Of a DNA stretch of 64,000 nt, positions 10,429 through 21,390 are shown one piece after another. Source of the stretch: Arthonia radiata (taxonomy: Eukaryota; Ascomycota; Arthoniomycetes; Arthoniales; Arthoniaceae); assembly GCA_002989075.1 (NCBI GenBank), contig PSQN01000016.1, positions 2,186,336-2,250,335 of the forward strand. Direction: 5' to 3'. The notes under the pieces are model-generated. The model ran no database searches, was not told where the DNA came from, and was given only the letters and a program-made list of their open reading frames with translations. A program made the translations under genes and the position numbers. How positions within the stretch are numbered: position 1 is the stretch's first letter; every line of letters begins with the position of its first letter.

Positions 10429-12200
10429 ATGGCTACGGAGCAAACCCCGGTAAATGGAAACTTTGTCCCGGGGCAGCAGCAGCCCTTCGAATTCACTTTG
10501 CAGAACAATGGCGTTCACAGCGCAGCCAACTCCATGTCAGCTGCTGCGCCTGACTACACGTCTGGCTCAACCCAATCACAGTCCGCCACTGACGCTCAAC
10601 TCTCCAAGGATGAGATAGGCTGGTATTTCGTCGAGCAGTACTACACCACAATGAGCAAGAATCCAGAGAAACTCTATGTAAGTTTTGCAACATGTATAGC
10701 TTCTGACTTATCCGTACTGATGTCGTGCAGCTCTTCTACAACAAGCGGTCTCAGTTCGTCTCTGGCTCCGAGACTGAGCGACTCGACGTCTGCGTTGGCC
10801 AAAAAGCCATCAATGACCGCATCATAGAGCTCGACATCCAGGACTGCAAGGTCCGCGTGACCAACGTTGATGTCCAGAGCTCAGGCCAGAACATCGTAAT
10901 TCAAGTCATTGGGGAGATGTCCACAAAGAAACAGCCTCAGCGCAAGTTTACGCAGACATTTGTGCTTGCAGAACAGACCAATGGCTATTTCGTCCTCAAC
11001 GACATCTTCAGATACATTGTCGAGGATGACGAAGAAGAAGAGGCTGATGGTGAAGAAGTCCAGCGCGCACAGAACACCGTCGCGACTAGGTACCAGGAGC
11101 CCACTGCGACTGCTGTTGCCGAACCTGAACCACACACACTTACAAACTCTCATGACGCGACGGAGAGAGAGCAGCAAGCCCAACTTGTTGATCAAGGGCT
11201 GGAAGACGCCGCTCAGCAGGACCACGCTGCAACAGTGACGGAGCCGCCTCCAGCTGGAGCGATCAATGGCGAGCCAGCTCCGAAGCCTACCGAGGTCATG
11301 CCTGCTGAAGACACGACTGCCGCCGCAACCATCGCTGACGGCGAGGTCGCGCCCACGACTACTGCAGAGTCCCTGGAAGCTTCCGTTGAAGAGGACGTCA
11401 AGCAGTCAGAGAAACCTATTGCACCAGAGCCTACACCAGCCGCTTCGCCGCCAAAGCAGAAGGCCGAGCAGCCAGCTCCGGCTCCGGTCTCCAACGTTCC
11501 CAAGACTTGGGCTACCATGGCTGCGGCTGCGAACCGCTCTCTAGTACCGCCTACTTCTCAAGGCCAGACCCAAGCCCCAGCCCCAGCTCAGGCTCCTGCG
11601 GCATCTAAGCCAGCTCCCGCTGCGCAGCCTCAAGCTATCCCAGCTCCTGCAGCGCAAGACACTGACCAGCCAGCGACGCCTCAGTCTGCCGGCTCAGAGT
11701 GGCAGACAGCTGCTCGCGATCACGGTAAGAAGCAGGCGCGTCCACAGTCTGGCGCCGCGCCATCTGAAACCAGCCGCGCGTACATGAAGAATGTTGGCGA
11801 GAACATCTCCACCGAGATGATTCGTGACGCCCTAACCAAATTTGGCGAGCTCACCTACTGCGATATCAACCGTCAAAAGGTAAGTCCTTCAAGCTCCTCG
11901 GATGACGATTTGTTTCGAGCAGAAGTTGACAGTACGCAGAACTGCGCCTTCGCCGACTTCGTCACCCCTGCTGCCTACCAGGCCGCCGTCAGTGCCAATC
12001 CTCATGAAATCGGCGGTGAGCGCATCATCGTCGAAGAGCGCCGTATCCGCCCACAGAGCTTCGGCGGCTTTGGCCAGCGTGGCGCCATTGGTCCTCGTGG
12101 CCGTGGCAGCTTCCCCAAGGACGGCGGACGTGGCAACTTCGGCAACCGAGGACGCGGCGGTCCCCCACGCGGCCGCGGCGGTGTCTCGCAGGCTGCTTGA
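10429..12200 (+). CDS. NTF2-like and RRM protein of the G3BP/Bre5/Nxt3 type
   Basis: Three exons: 10429-10677, 10731-11879, 11940-12200; 552 residues. The N-terminal NTF2-like domain starts after a short low-complexity leader (EIGWYFVEQYYTTMSKNPEK, then LFYNKRSQFVSG) and ends with the typical GYFVLNDIFRYI. A long acidic and Ala/Pro/Gln-rich linker follows. A C-terminal RRM (AYMKNVGENISTEMIRDALT, then NCAFADFVTPAAYQAAV) is split by the 60-nt second intron, and an RGG tail closes the protein (RGRGSF, GNRGRGG). This order is that of animal G3BP, yeast Bre5 and fission yeast Nxt3. Bre5 is the cofactor of the Ubp3 deubiquitinase, and G3BP organises stress granules. By homology this is an RNA-binding ubiquitin-protease cofactor; which role applies is inferred. 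Confidence 0.85.
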
Positions 12201-13030
12201 GCAGTACCTCTCTGTTCGCGGATAGGCTTACCCACTAGCTTCGTCGACCAAGCAGATCCGCGATTGCTTCCGTTCATCCTCGAGGCACATCATCACCTAC
12301 GTTTCCTTAAAGGTCTGTACATCATCAGCTTTGAGATGCATAGCATGGCGAAACTCCCTGGACCCTGGTTTCCTTCTGATGCTGGATGTATTATTGGGCG
12401 CCGAATTTTTCACTCGGCGTTAGACTGCTCATGGCGCTTTCGAGCATCAGGCGCATACTTGCAAGGCTTCAGAGGGAAAAGTTTGCATACGGTGAGAAGA
12501 GTGTGTGGGGATAAGAAAGAGAGGGTGGCAACATAAGCGCGGTGGCATATATCAGCAAGCTGTGGTGAACCTCACGATGATTCTGCAGATAAGACTAGGA
12601 GCATGAATGCATGGTGTTGATATTGATTTTGCGCGCTATGTTTCGTGTCGCACCTTCCTGGAGGAGCCCTTTGTGCTTTCCTTGCCGGTGGATCCCATGG
12701 ATATCTATCAACTTTTGCTCTCCCTCTACTTTGAATTGGCTCAGACTCTGCTTGCAGGCTCGTCATTGAAACTCCTAGTATGCTGGTTGATCTTATCGGG
12801 TTTGGAGGGATAGGGCATTTCCAGAACGACCGTGCCGTCTACGACCTTGAGCTTCAACCCATGTCGGGCTCGCAGAGAGATGCTCTCACCCTCAAGCTCC
12901 ACGTTGCATGGCTGAAGATTCCGTTGACCTGAGGCAAATGACATTGCCAGATCCAACATTGAACATACAAGCAAAACCGAACGGTCGGTATGCTCTTTCA
13001 GATATCCGCCACTTAAGGCAAAGGCTCCCG
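12201..13030. other. intergenic between convergent genes
   Basis: 3' region shared by the NTF2-RRM gene and the serine acetyltransferase gene. A 77-codon minus-strand ORF (12741-12974) contains a coding-looking stretch (VELEGESISLRARHG), but I found no start, splice or family support, so it is not called. Confidence 0.35.
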
Positions 13031-14641
13031 TTACCCTAAAAAACGTCTCAACTCGCCACCGATGTTCTCAAGATCCAGCAGGAACGTGTCATGACCGAAG
13101 AGACTCTTGTCCTCGCCCAGCTCAACATGAGTTACTTGTCGGTTACCAGTCCGTCTGATCGTCTGAGCAACCTCATATTGTTGCCATGACGGAAAGAGGA
13201 TATCCGAAGCGACGCCCATCACCAGGGCGGGAATATTACGCAAAGGCTGCATGCCAGCCACAAGATCTTCTGGCGGACCTTGCTGCGCGGCTCGCGTGCC
13301 GGACGACTCATCTTCGTTGGGCTGCTCCTCGTATGGCTTCTCTGGCAACGTCAGGGTACACACAGCGTCTTGTGCCTCGCTTTCGCCCACGCCTCGATGC
13401 ATCATCGACTGTGTCTGCCGTCTCCGCTGCGTGATCATGTCACGGTGCTGCTTACCCAGGTCAAAGAGATCCATAGCCTTGCTAATGTACAGCAAGCTAT
13501 TCGCGTCATACTCCAAGCACCACTTTTCACCCGAGTGATCCAAGTATGTCTCGATCAGGAAATCCGGACACAGCGCGGGCGGTCTGCTGGGATCTGCCCT
13601 TCGACGCGCGAAGCGCTTCTCCCATTCTGGACCACTGCGGTATGTCACTGTCGCGATCTCTCGCGCGAGCTTCATACCGCTGTGAGGCGGTACCTTGTCG
13701 TAATACTCGCCACGCTTCCAGTTTGGATCTACCATAAGAACCTGCCGTTGCACATGCCGCAGCGCAACGCTGTATGGGTGGCTGCGTGCACAGCCGCTGA
13801 TGCTTGCTATGCGGCCAACGCGGTCTGGGAATAGTGTGCCCGTGGTGAGCGACTGCATGCCGCCCATGCTGCTTCCTACGCTCGCGTACAGCCTCTGAAT
13901 GCCTAGGTGATCAAGCAGCCCAAACTGCGCGCGCACCATGTCCTCCATCGTTAAGATTGGAAAGCGTGTCGCATACCGTTGACCGTTCGCAGGATCGATA
14001 CTAGCTGGCCCGGTACTGCCATAACAGCTACCTAGCACGTTCGTGCAGATCACGAAGTACTTGTCTGTATCCAGCGGTGCGCCGGAGCCTATGAACTTCT
14101 CCCACCATCCCGGCTTCGGATTGTCTGCGGTACTCTTTGCGTGCGATGATGCAGAGAGCCCCGTGTGTAACAGTATAGCATTGCTCTTGTCTGCGTTCAG
14201 GGTGCCCCAGGTCTCAAATGCGATCTTGTGCTCGCGCAATACACCGCCCCAATCCAGCAGTAGAGGCTCATGACAGGTGTATAGTTGATGGGCACCAGTG
14301 GTATATGAAGGCTCTGGGCCTGTTGAGGAAGACGCCGCCGTGCGCTGTTGCGAAAGAGAAGCTGAGCGCGTTTCAACTGCGTCCAGGCATGGAAATGTCA
14401 ACGGTGGGTTTGACGATGCCGGCGGTTGCGGTGGTGAACGAGCTGGCTCGTACTCTTGCTCCGGCTCGGGAGCCAGCGCGGACTGCGCTGAGTATGTGCG
14501 TCGAGCATTGCGTCTGCGTGGAGTGGAGGAAAATGGGCGCTGGTTCGAGGACGCAGGTCGGAAAGCTCTGGATGATCGGACGTTGGCGGAAGCTTGGGCC
14601 ACTTCTCGCAGCAGCGTGCAGACATGTTTCGTAGAGGTCAT
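13031..14641 (-). CDS. cysA: serine O-acetyltransferase, mitochondrial (MET2-superfamily, CysA type)
   Basis: Fungal serine O-acetyltransferases (A. nidulans CysA, S. pombe Cys2) derive from homoserine acetyltransferase and make O-acetylserine for cysteine synthesis. The ATG at 14641 gives 536 residues; the frame extends further upstream but without an ATG. The N-terminus is Arg/Ser/Ala-rich and lacks acidic residues ([14 protein letters not shown]..., [14 protein letters not shown]), a good mitochondrial presequence. Family motifs: [23 protein letters not shown], nucleophile [10 protein letters not shown], acid GVASDILF and histidine GHDTFLL. It lacks the ATSARHSAW segment of MET2 and reads [19 protein letters not shown] there, as expected of the serine branch. 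Divergent from the GH47 gene. Substrate assignment is by family, not proven here. Confidence 0.82.
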   Translation of the reverse strand: MTSTKHVCTLLREVAQASANVRSSRAFRPASSNQRPFSSTPRRRNARRTYSAQSALAPEPEQEYEPARSPPQPPASSNPPLTFPCLDAVETRSASLSQQRTAASSSTGPEPSYTTGAHQLYTCHEPLLLDWGGVLREHKIAFETWGTLNADKSNAILLHTGLSASSHAKSTADNPKPGWWEKFIGSGAPLDTDKYFVICTNVLGSCYGSTGPASIDPANGQRYATRFPILTMEDMVRAQFGLLDHLGIQRLYASVGSSMGGMQSLTTGTLFPDRVGRIASISGCARSHPYSVALRHVQRQVLMVDPNWKRGEYYDKVPPHSGMKLAREIATVTYRSGPEWEKRFARRRADPSRPPALCPDFLIETYLDHSGEKWCLEYDANSLLYISKAMDLFDLGKQHRDMITQRRRQTQSMMHRGVGESEAQDAVCTLTLPEKPYEEQPNEDESSGTRAAQQGPPEDLVAGMQPLRNIPALVMGVASDILFPSWQQYEVAQTIRRTGNRQVTHVELGEDKSLFGHDTFLLDLENIGGELRRFLG

Positions 14642-15073
14642 ATTGGGCCAATATGTGCTGCAAGATGCGCAGAAATGCTCAAGCAGCTGGCCTGAAGTAC
14701 AGCTGTGTGAGCACACGCTCACAGGACCTTCTCAACGCTCGGGCAATGCATTTTGCACCGGAAAGAGATCTTGCTGAGCACGTCATTTGCTAGGGCTGAG
14801 ATGCCATGCGGGAGCTAATGCAGGTAGCCGCAACTCTGCTTGGCGATGCTTGAGAAAGGACCAGAAGACCTGGTCAGAGAAGGAGTCTCGGCCAGCGTAT
14901 CGCTCGTGTAATAGCCTTGCAACATTCGCCAAGGGCACGCGCAGGTCCATATATCCACTGCTCAAGACACTGCCTCACAATGCTGTTCCAGAGCTATAGG
15001 GGGTGCTCCTGACTCCTAACTTTCACCTCCACGCAGCCGCTTGCATGAGGGTAACAGAGCATTCGTCGTCTCC
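14642..15073. promoter_or_regulatory. divergent promoter region, cysA / GH47 gene
   Basis: 432 bp between two start codons on opposite strands, so it must hold both promoters. I see no convincing TATA box or known operator. Confidence 0.4.
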
Positions 15074-17290
15074 ATGGCCCGTGCCTACAGACGCTGGGGC
15101 ATCTTTATCGGCCTTTCCATCCTAGCAGTGTTCATCTTCATATCATACTCTTCAATTGCTGATCTCGGATCCTCCCTCTTCTCTGGCGGGCAGGTCACCG
15201 ACCCACGCAGTGGCATACCCTTGCGCGACGCCTTTCGAAAATGGCGGGTGATCAAGACGCTCTTCCCTGTGAGGAGATACATCCGTCTACCAGGAAATTC
15301 AGAAGCACATGTACCTCGCATACAGCATGACTTTAGCAAGTATCATGAGAGTGGCATCCACAGGGAAGAGAGGCAGCGCAGACGAGAAGCGATAAAAGAG
15401 GCGTTTGAGCATAGCTGGAAAGGATACAAAAAGTATGCATGGCTGCACGACGAGGTCATGCCTATCAGCGGAGGCCATCGAGACCCGTTCGGTGCGTGGG
15501 GCGCGACGTTGGTGGACAGTCTGGACTCGCTTTGGATACTGGGTATGGAGAAGGAATTCGAGTTTGCGGTCAGCGAGCTGCGCAAGGTCGACTTCACAAA
15601 AAGCGCACTGGAAGAGATCAACTTGTTCGAGTCAACTATACGGTACGTCGGTGGTCTGCTGGGCGCATTCGAAATATCTGGAAAGAAGCACAACGTCCTC
15701 CTTCACAAGGCTATTGAGCTTGGGGAGATGTTGTACCACGCGTTCGATACCCCAAATCATATGCCGCTGACCCGCTGGAACTGGACGGTTGTTGAGCAAG
15801 GGACGACGCAGCAAGAAGCCAGCACCGACGTGATTGTGGCCGAACTCGGTAGCCTGACCCTGGAGTTCACACGTCTCACCCAGCTCACAGGCGACAAGAA
15901 ATACTACGATGCCGTCGCCCGCGTCACCAACCTCTTCGCCGCCGAGCAGAACCAGACCAGACTCCCCGGCCTCTGGCCCCTCCGCGTCAACGCACGAGAC
16001 ATGGACCTGCACTCTTCCGACGCTTTCACGCTCGGCAGCCAAGCCGACAGCCTGTACGAATACCTCCCAAAGCAGTACCTCCTTCTCGGCGGCCGCGACG
16101 ACACCTACAAAGACATGTACGAGCGCGCCCTCGAAGCCGCAAAAATGTACCTCGCCTTCGAACCCTTCATCCCCCTCCAGACCGACGACACCTCGGAACC
16201 AGCTAAGCCGCCGCACCCGCCCGCCGCGCAAAAGAACCCCGACAACCCCGACCGCTTCAACGCGAAAGTAAAGCGCGACTACGACTTCTCCCCGGACTAC
16301 TCCAACCCCATCCTCCTCGGTACCGCGACGGCCCACTCCTCCACCTCATCCGTCCACCTCACACCGCTGGCTCAACACCTCTCCTGCTACGCCGGCGGCA
16401 TGGTCGCCCTCGCCGCGCGCGCCTTCGCCCCTTTCTACATCCACGAGATCACAGACGAGAACCTCGACCTCGCCGAACGCCTCGTCGCCGGCTGCGTCTG
16501 GTCATACAAAGCCACGCCCTCCAAAATCGGGCCCGAAATGTTCGTCGCAGCCCCTTGCCGCAAAGGTCGCGCTGCCATCACGTCCGGCGAGGAGCGCGAC
16601 TGGACCGGCGTGGAGCCGGGGAAGTGCCGGTGGGACCGGGAGAAGTGGGTGAAGGCCGTGCGGACGCATCATACGGCCGCCAAGGACCCGGGCCAATTAG
16701 CGCTGGACGAAAGCAGCGATCCGGATTATTGGGAGAACGAGATCAAGCGGATGGGGCTGCGGGAGGGGTTCGTGGAGGTGGTGGATGCGAGTTATAAGTT
16801 AAGGCCCGAGGTGGTGGAGAGTCTGTTTGTGTTGTGGCGGATTACGGGGGACCCGAAGTATCAGGATGTGGCGTGGGAGATGTGGGAGGCTGTGGAGAGG
16901 GTGGCGCGGACGAAGATTGCGTATGCGGCGGTGGGGGATGTGATGGTGCCGCCTGCTTTGAGTAAGCGGGATGGAGATGGGGAGGTGGAGGAGCTTGAAA
17001 GGAGGGACGAGGGCGACGAGCGGGTTGCAGAGGAGGATGTAGGGACCGATGAAGAGGCAAAGAACAGACAGGCAGCTACGAGGAAAGAGAAAAGACGGAA
17101 GCCAAAGGCCACGGGCCCGCCGCTGATCGACAGCATGGAGTCATTTTGGACGGCGGAAACGCTGAAGTACTTCTACCTGATCTTTGCGGAACCCAGCTTG
17201 GTGAGTCTCGATGAGTATGTACTAAACACTGAAGCGCATCCGTTTAGGTGGCGGAAGGGGCCGCCGCCGCCGGGGAGGAATAATGGATAG
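15074..17290 (+). CDS. class I alpha-1,2-mannosidase (GH47)
   Basis: Trims alpha-1,2-linked mannose from N-glycans in the ER/Golgi. No intron; 738 residues from the ATG in context TCCATGG, the first in-frame ATG. A type II anchor covers about residues 8-28 after a basic MARAYRR, followed by a lumenal stem. GH47 landmarks: WKGYKKYAWLHDEVMPISGG, GWGATLVDSLDSLWILGM-like segment (GAWGATLVDSLDSLWILGM), FESTIRYVGGLLGAFEISG, LGSQADSLYEYLPKQYLL, YKLRPEVVESLFVLWRITGD, and the C-terminal FYLIFAEPSLVSLDEYVLNT followed by EAHPF; the Thr of TEAHP is the calcium ligand in this family. A low-complexity acidic/basic insert (roughly residues 630-685) precedes the last helix. ER versus Golgi subtype is not resolved. 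Confidence 0.93.
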   Translation: MARAYRRWGIFIGLSILAVFIFISYSSIADLGSSLFSGGQVTDPRSGIPLRDAFRKWRVIKTLFPVRRYIRLPGNSEAHVPRIQHDFSKYHESGIHREERQRRREAIKEAFEHSWKGYKKYAWLHDEVMPISGGHRDPFGAWGATLVDSLDSLWILGMEKEFEFAVSELRKVDFTKSALEEINLFESTIRYVGGLLGAFEISGKKHNVLLHKAIELGEMLYHAFDTPNHMPLTRWNWTVVEQGTTQQEASTDVIVAELGSLTLEFTRLTQLTGDKKYYDAVARVTNLFAAEQNQTRLPGLWPLRVNARDMDLHSSDAFTLGSQADSLYEYLPKQYLLLGGRDDTYKDMYERALEAAKMYLAFEPFIPLQTDDTSEPAKPPHPPAAQKNPDNPDRFNAKVKRDYDFSPDYSNPILLGTATAHSSTSSVHLTPLAQHLSCYAGGMVALAARAFAPFYIHEITDENLDLAERLVAGCVWSYKATPSKIGPEMFVAAPCRKGRAAITSGEERDWTGVEPGKCRWDREKWVKAVRTHHTAAKDPGQLALDESSDPDYWENEIKRMGLREGFVEVVDASYKLRPEVVESLFVLWRITGDPKYQDVAWEMWEAVERVARTKIAYAAVGDVMVPPALSKRDGDGEVEELERRDEGDERVAEEDVGTDEEAKNRQAATRKEKRRKPKATGPPLIDSMESFWTAETLKYFYLIFAEPSLVSLDEYVLNTEAHPFRWRKGPPPPGRNNG

Positions 17291-18221
17291 CTCCTGTAAT
17301 GGTCGGAGTGTATGAACAGCTGAAATTGAAGATATGTGAGCACAGTTACTTGAGTCCTTATCAGATAAAGGGATCTTGCTCGGCGTCTGACAGCCAAACG
17401 AGATCCCCACCATTCTCTACACCGGATGATTAGATTGAAGTTGAGATCGCTGTATGAAGAGATACTTCAAAAGCGACAAGTACCCACAGCGAGGACAGCA
17501 GCTCTGATGCAGGTGCTTGACCACAGTTGTGGTGGCATTTTTTAATGCTTAGTACTCAAAGCGGATGGCGTCTTCTTATGAAGCCAGACTTCTCGGCGTG
17601 AGACATGAAATTCGCCGTCTTCACTTCTCTTACTACTCGATTCAACCCCGCTGCACTGACTACCACTGTTTGCTCATTCAAGCTCTCTACCTTTACTGCC
17701 ATCACGAAAGGTGCCAACGACTTTGATCAATCGTCTTCTAAGAGCTTACCTCGGTTCTGAAAGCGTATCCCTGATTAGCGACGTTCGGATTGAAATCGGC
17801 CTGCGCAGACGTTGTATTCCTATCTTGTCGAGCGCGAAGATCTCGGGAGATCGAGTTGAATCCATCCTGACAAGTACGTGGATAGTGACGAATAGGTCCC
17901 CGGGATTTCAGAACAACGCCAGCTCCGCGATGCTGGCTAGCAGCTCGGGCGATGTGTGCGTGGCAGATCGAGCCACACGGGCTACCAATAACCTCTACGG
18001 CCACCCAGCTACGAGCTTGATTGTCCTGCGAAGGGTAAAACCTGTCAAGTGAGGCGGTCCTGGAAGTTAGAGGTTGACTCCCTTTTGTAGACTATGGGAA
18101 CAATGTCAATACCGATATATCGTGTGACACAGATTTCTTGCGTTCGAGTAGTATCACAATCTTGAAGAGTGATCCCCGTCCTCTCCTCGTAATAGCTTAT
18201 CCATCAACACTAGCCGTTAGC
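17291..18221. other. intergenic between convergent genes
   Basis: 931 bp after the mannosidase and before the 3' end of the TMEM170-like gene. ORFs of 88-113 codons on both strands overlap one another at 17711-18052 and show no family or splice support. A 51-codon ORF begins near 17605 (MKFAVFTSLTTRF) but lacks a convincing secretion signal. Confidence 0.35.
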
Positions 18222-18692
18222 TCACAGAGCGCCCTGAATCGCAAAGCTGCTCAAGACCAACACCAAACTGTTGATCAGCCCCCATACGAAAGGCACCCAC
18301 GTGCTCATCCGAAAGTGTCCCGCGTTATACACCGCAGCCAACAGCCCTCCCACACAGCTGCCCGCGATGAACGCCTCCACACCCCCTATAATGCCGAATA
18401 TCCACGGTGCGAGCCATATCACCTTCCAGTTGCGCAGCTGGATGACAACAGCATACCCCGAGGCGGAGAGGTGCATAGCCGCATATGGTATGAGCGTCCA
18501 GAAGAGCGTGAAGCGCCAGATATCAGAGGCCGAGTAGAGAAAGTAGGCTTGGTCGCCGCTGAGTGGGAACGGCCAGTAGAGGGAGGGGAATGGTGGGACG
18601 ATGTAGTCTTGGGGCTTTGGAGCAATGACATTTTGAGAGAGAAGGCCGCTGGAGAGGAGGTCAGTCAGTGTGTGATTCATGGTGGTTGACAT
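18222..18692 (-). CDS. TMEM170-like integral membrane protein
   Basis: Single exon, 156 residues. After a polar 50-residue N-terminus there are three hydrophobic segments: about residues 58-85 (WRFTLFWTLIPYAAMHLSA), 94-122 (WLAPWIFGIIGGVEAFIAGS and the Gly-rich follow-on) and 131-155 (VPFVWGLINSLVLVLSSFAI). Length, the three-helix layout, the DIWRFTLFW opening and the Gly-rich second helix fit the TMEM170 family. Animal TMEM170A has been linked to ER-sheet and nuclear-envelope shape; the fungal role is unproven. Divergent from the PEX8 candidate, 364 bp between start codons. Confidence 0.65.
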   Translation of the reverse strand: MSTTMNHTLTDLLSSGLLSQNVIAPKPQDYIVPPFPSLYWPFPLSGDQAYFLYSASDIWRFTLFWTLIPYAAMHLSASGYAVVIQLRNWKVIWLAPWIFGIIGGVEAFIAGSCVGGLLAAVYNAGHFRMSTWVPFVWGLINSLVLVLSSFAIQGAL

Positions 18693-19056
18693 GAGAGGGT
18701 TGGGTTAAGGAAATGGCACACCTCATGGTGGATCGTCGAGTAGCGCGGCTACTTTCATAATGTAGTTGTGATACAAGCGCTTGTGCGCATTTCTCAACGT
18801 CGCACAGGAACGCTGATCAAGTGGAGGTCTACTGGCTTAATGGTAAGAATTGGGGACCAAGATGGTCGCGCTTGCGGCACACCTGCAAGACGTCCGGGCC
18901 GAGCCTCGGCTTCTTCGGATCCGAAAGCTTGAGACGCGATGAAAGGCATTGAGGCGTGTGTTCGTAAGAGCTCGGTGAATTGCCTACCACGGACGGCTTA
19001 TGATCACACGGAATCATCGAATCTTGGTCTCTGAACTGAGCTATCGTTGAGGCGTA
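18693..19056. promoter_or_regulatory. divergent promoter region, TMEM170-like / PEX8
   Basis: 364 bp between two divergent start codons; must contain both promoters. No specific element recognised. Confidence 0.35.
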
Positions 19057-21230
19057 ATGCCTGCAGATCGTCTGCTGGGACAGCACCTCCAGACCTTAGA
19101 AAGCAACGACCCCGTTGACCTCTCAAGGTATGCGTTCTGACTCTCAGCACGTGATTCATACTCTTTGCTTACAATGGCGTGTCATGCAGAGTGTATGGGA
19201 CAGCAACGCATCTCCTCACGACGCTCACAAACCCGCTCAACCTCACATTGTTGGCGCACCACCTACTCACATCCTCCGCGCTCTGGTCCTCGCCATACGT
19301 CCAAGCAGACCTCAGCAACACCCTTCGGTTCATATCAATCTTCCAGTCCGCTGCAGCGCGCCTATTACGGCATGAGGAAGAGCAGCGCGAGCGCGAAGAT
19401 AAACGCATACCGCACCCACCCTTGCAACCAGGCCAGCCGCCAGTTGGAGGAGGTCTAAGTCGAGACGAATGGGTACGCAGTGTCCTGAAAGGCGCGGATG
19501 AGCGGTCGCCAGGAGCGCACCACGTGCTACTTCTCGCAGGCTTGCTTATAGGGTTCTACGGTCAGGATCGAAGCGGTGTCAGCGCACGATTACGGGCGAC
19601 GTTAGAGAGTGCCTTGGTAAAGGCGGTAAATTTAGCGCTCGAAGACATCGGCAACGATGACTTCGAAGCTGGCAGTATTGCTCTGGCGCTAAACTACACC
19701 TTTGAGCTTCTTTCTGACGTCGAGCGTTCACACATCAATTACGACAGGCTCCTCCCCGTTCTGCTTGGCTCAGCCTTCTTCTCGAATGAGGGCTATCAGT
19801 CTGGTAGATATTTCGAGAGCGTCAACAGAGACATCATTGAGACCACAACACCGCAGGTTATATCTCAGCTAGGATGGCCAGCGCAATCTTCTTCTTTTCT
19901 CCGCCTTCAAGACCTTACCAAACGCCCCCTAGTCACGACTATGGGACCCATGTCTCGCCTCATAGCGCACACTATCACCTCTCTTCAACAGCCATGGCTT
20001 GTTCAAACCGCACTTGACGATCTTCTGTCTTTCTCACGCAATCTGTCAGATTCCTGGCGCTCCTGCAGGCTCTCTTTTATCGACCCCTCCCAAGAAGCCA
20101 CCGCCGTCTCCGAACAAACCATGGGCACCGCCCTTCCCCTACTCTGGCGAACCTTCCGCTCCACTCTCTTCGCCATCACAATCATCCTTCGCGGCGTCAC
20201 GACACGACTCATCAACGACCACTCCCTCACAAACGACGAAGTCGCCCCAGCAATCGCAACGCAGACTCTCCACATCCTCCGAAACCTCTACTTCGTCCTG
20301 ACGCACCACGCGACACCCTCCTCATTCTCCCAATACACCTTCGTCAACCTCACAGCCGTCGATATGCTCTCCGCGTATCCGTCCGCCACCGTCTCCTTCC
20401 TGACTTCAATTCAACCACAACCCCATCCCTACCACCCCATGGACCTCGTTAATCTCCTCTACTACCTCAACACAGCCGAGCATCTCACGCCCGCCCTCTC
20501 TCCACAGGGAAACCAACCACTCCTCACCATCCTGACGCCGTACCTCACGCCCTCCCCCGCCCTCACATCCTCAAGCCTCCAAAACCCCATCTTCGAATCC
20601 GCACACTCTCTCCTCCTTTCCATCCTCTCGTCCCCTCAGAATGCAACACTAGCTGAAGAACAAATCCCCTTCTACGCGGACCAGCTGCTCCGTCTCTTTC
20701 CGGACGACGTCTCAAGCCGCCAATTCCGATTAGCGATGAAGACATTAGTCCGCGTCGCCAGCCCGCCGAATGAACTGGCCACACGACTACCAGAGCTGGC
20801 GGGGACGCTGCTCGAGGTCTTACGATGGCGGACTCTAAATTCTCAGACATGGGAAGCCAGACCACCGCCGTACGAAGCAAAATCTACCATAGCCGGTGCA
20901 GATAAACCAGGCCCGGCGGCAACGCTGGTACTCACGCTCATCGACTGCCTGCCTGGCCTTTCCGTGCCGTTACTGCATGAGTGGCTGCCACTTGTCGCGG
21001 AGCTGCTCAATGGCGATGTGCGCTTCGACGATGGTGATCGAGAACGGTGTAAACAGAGGTTTTGGGAGTGTATCAGTAGTGGGGAGATGGATGTGGAGAG
21101 GGCGGGAGTGTGTGTGGTTTGGTGGGGCACGTTGGGAGGACGGGAGATGGTGCTTGGTGGTGAGCAGGGAGTGGAAGGGGAGGCGATGATGAGCGGAGCT
21201 CTCGTGAGGGAGCACGAGGCAAAGTTATGA
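19057..21230 (+). CDS. PEX8: probable peroxin 8 (intraperoxisomal import factor)
   Basis: Two exons, 19057-19127 and 19190-21230, 703 residues. The short first exon encodes MPADRLLGQHLQTLESNDPV and joins in phase to RVYGTATHLLTTL through a 62-nt intron (GTATGC...CATGCAG). The protein is mostly alpha-helical and Leu-rich without membrane segments, and it ends in AKL, a type 1 peroxisomal targeting signal. Pex8 is a fungus-specific peroxin in the matrix that bridges the docking and RING complexes; yeast Pex8 proteins carry a C-terminal PTS1 (AKL in Hansenula and Pichia) and are of similar length. The N-terminal RLLGQHLQT resembles a degenerate PTS2 but breaks the last position of the consensus. 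Assignment combines remembered family resemblance with the signal; another PTS1 protein is possible. Confidence 0.72.
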
Positions 21231-21390
21231 TAGGGGTTGGTTTAGGAGGCAGTGATGCACTCTGATTTGTATTCCAACAAGCTAGAAGCGCGTACGTGAA
21301 ACACTCACGGCAGTCCAAAACTCCACGCCGCCACATCTCCAACAGTCCCAACTCCCACCTCCTCACCAAGCACATCACAACCACACAACC

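Noticed and set aside
15632-16336. 234-codon minus-strand ORF
   Set aside because: Antisense shadow inside the GH47 gene, produced by its GC-rich codon bias.
17711-18052. 113-codon ORF overlapping an 88-codon minus-strand ORF
   Set aside because: No splice context, no family, both strands equally open; probably chance.
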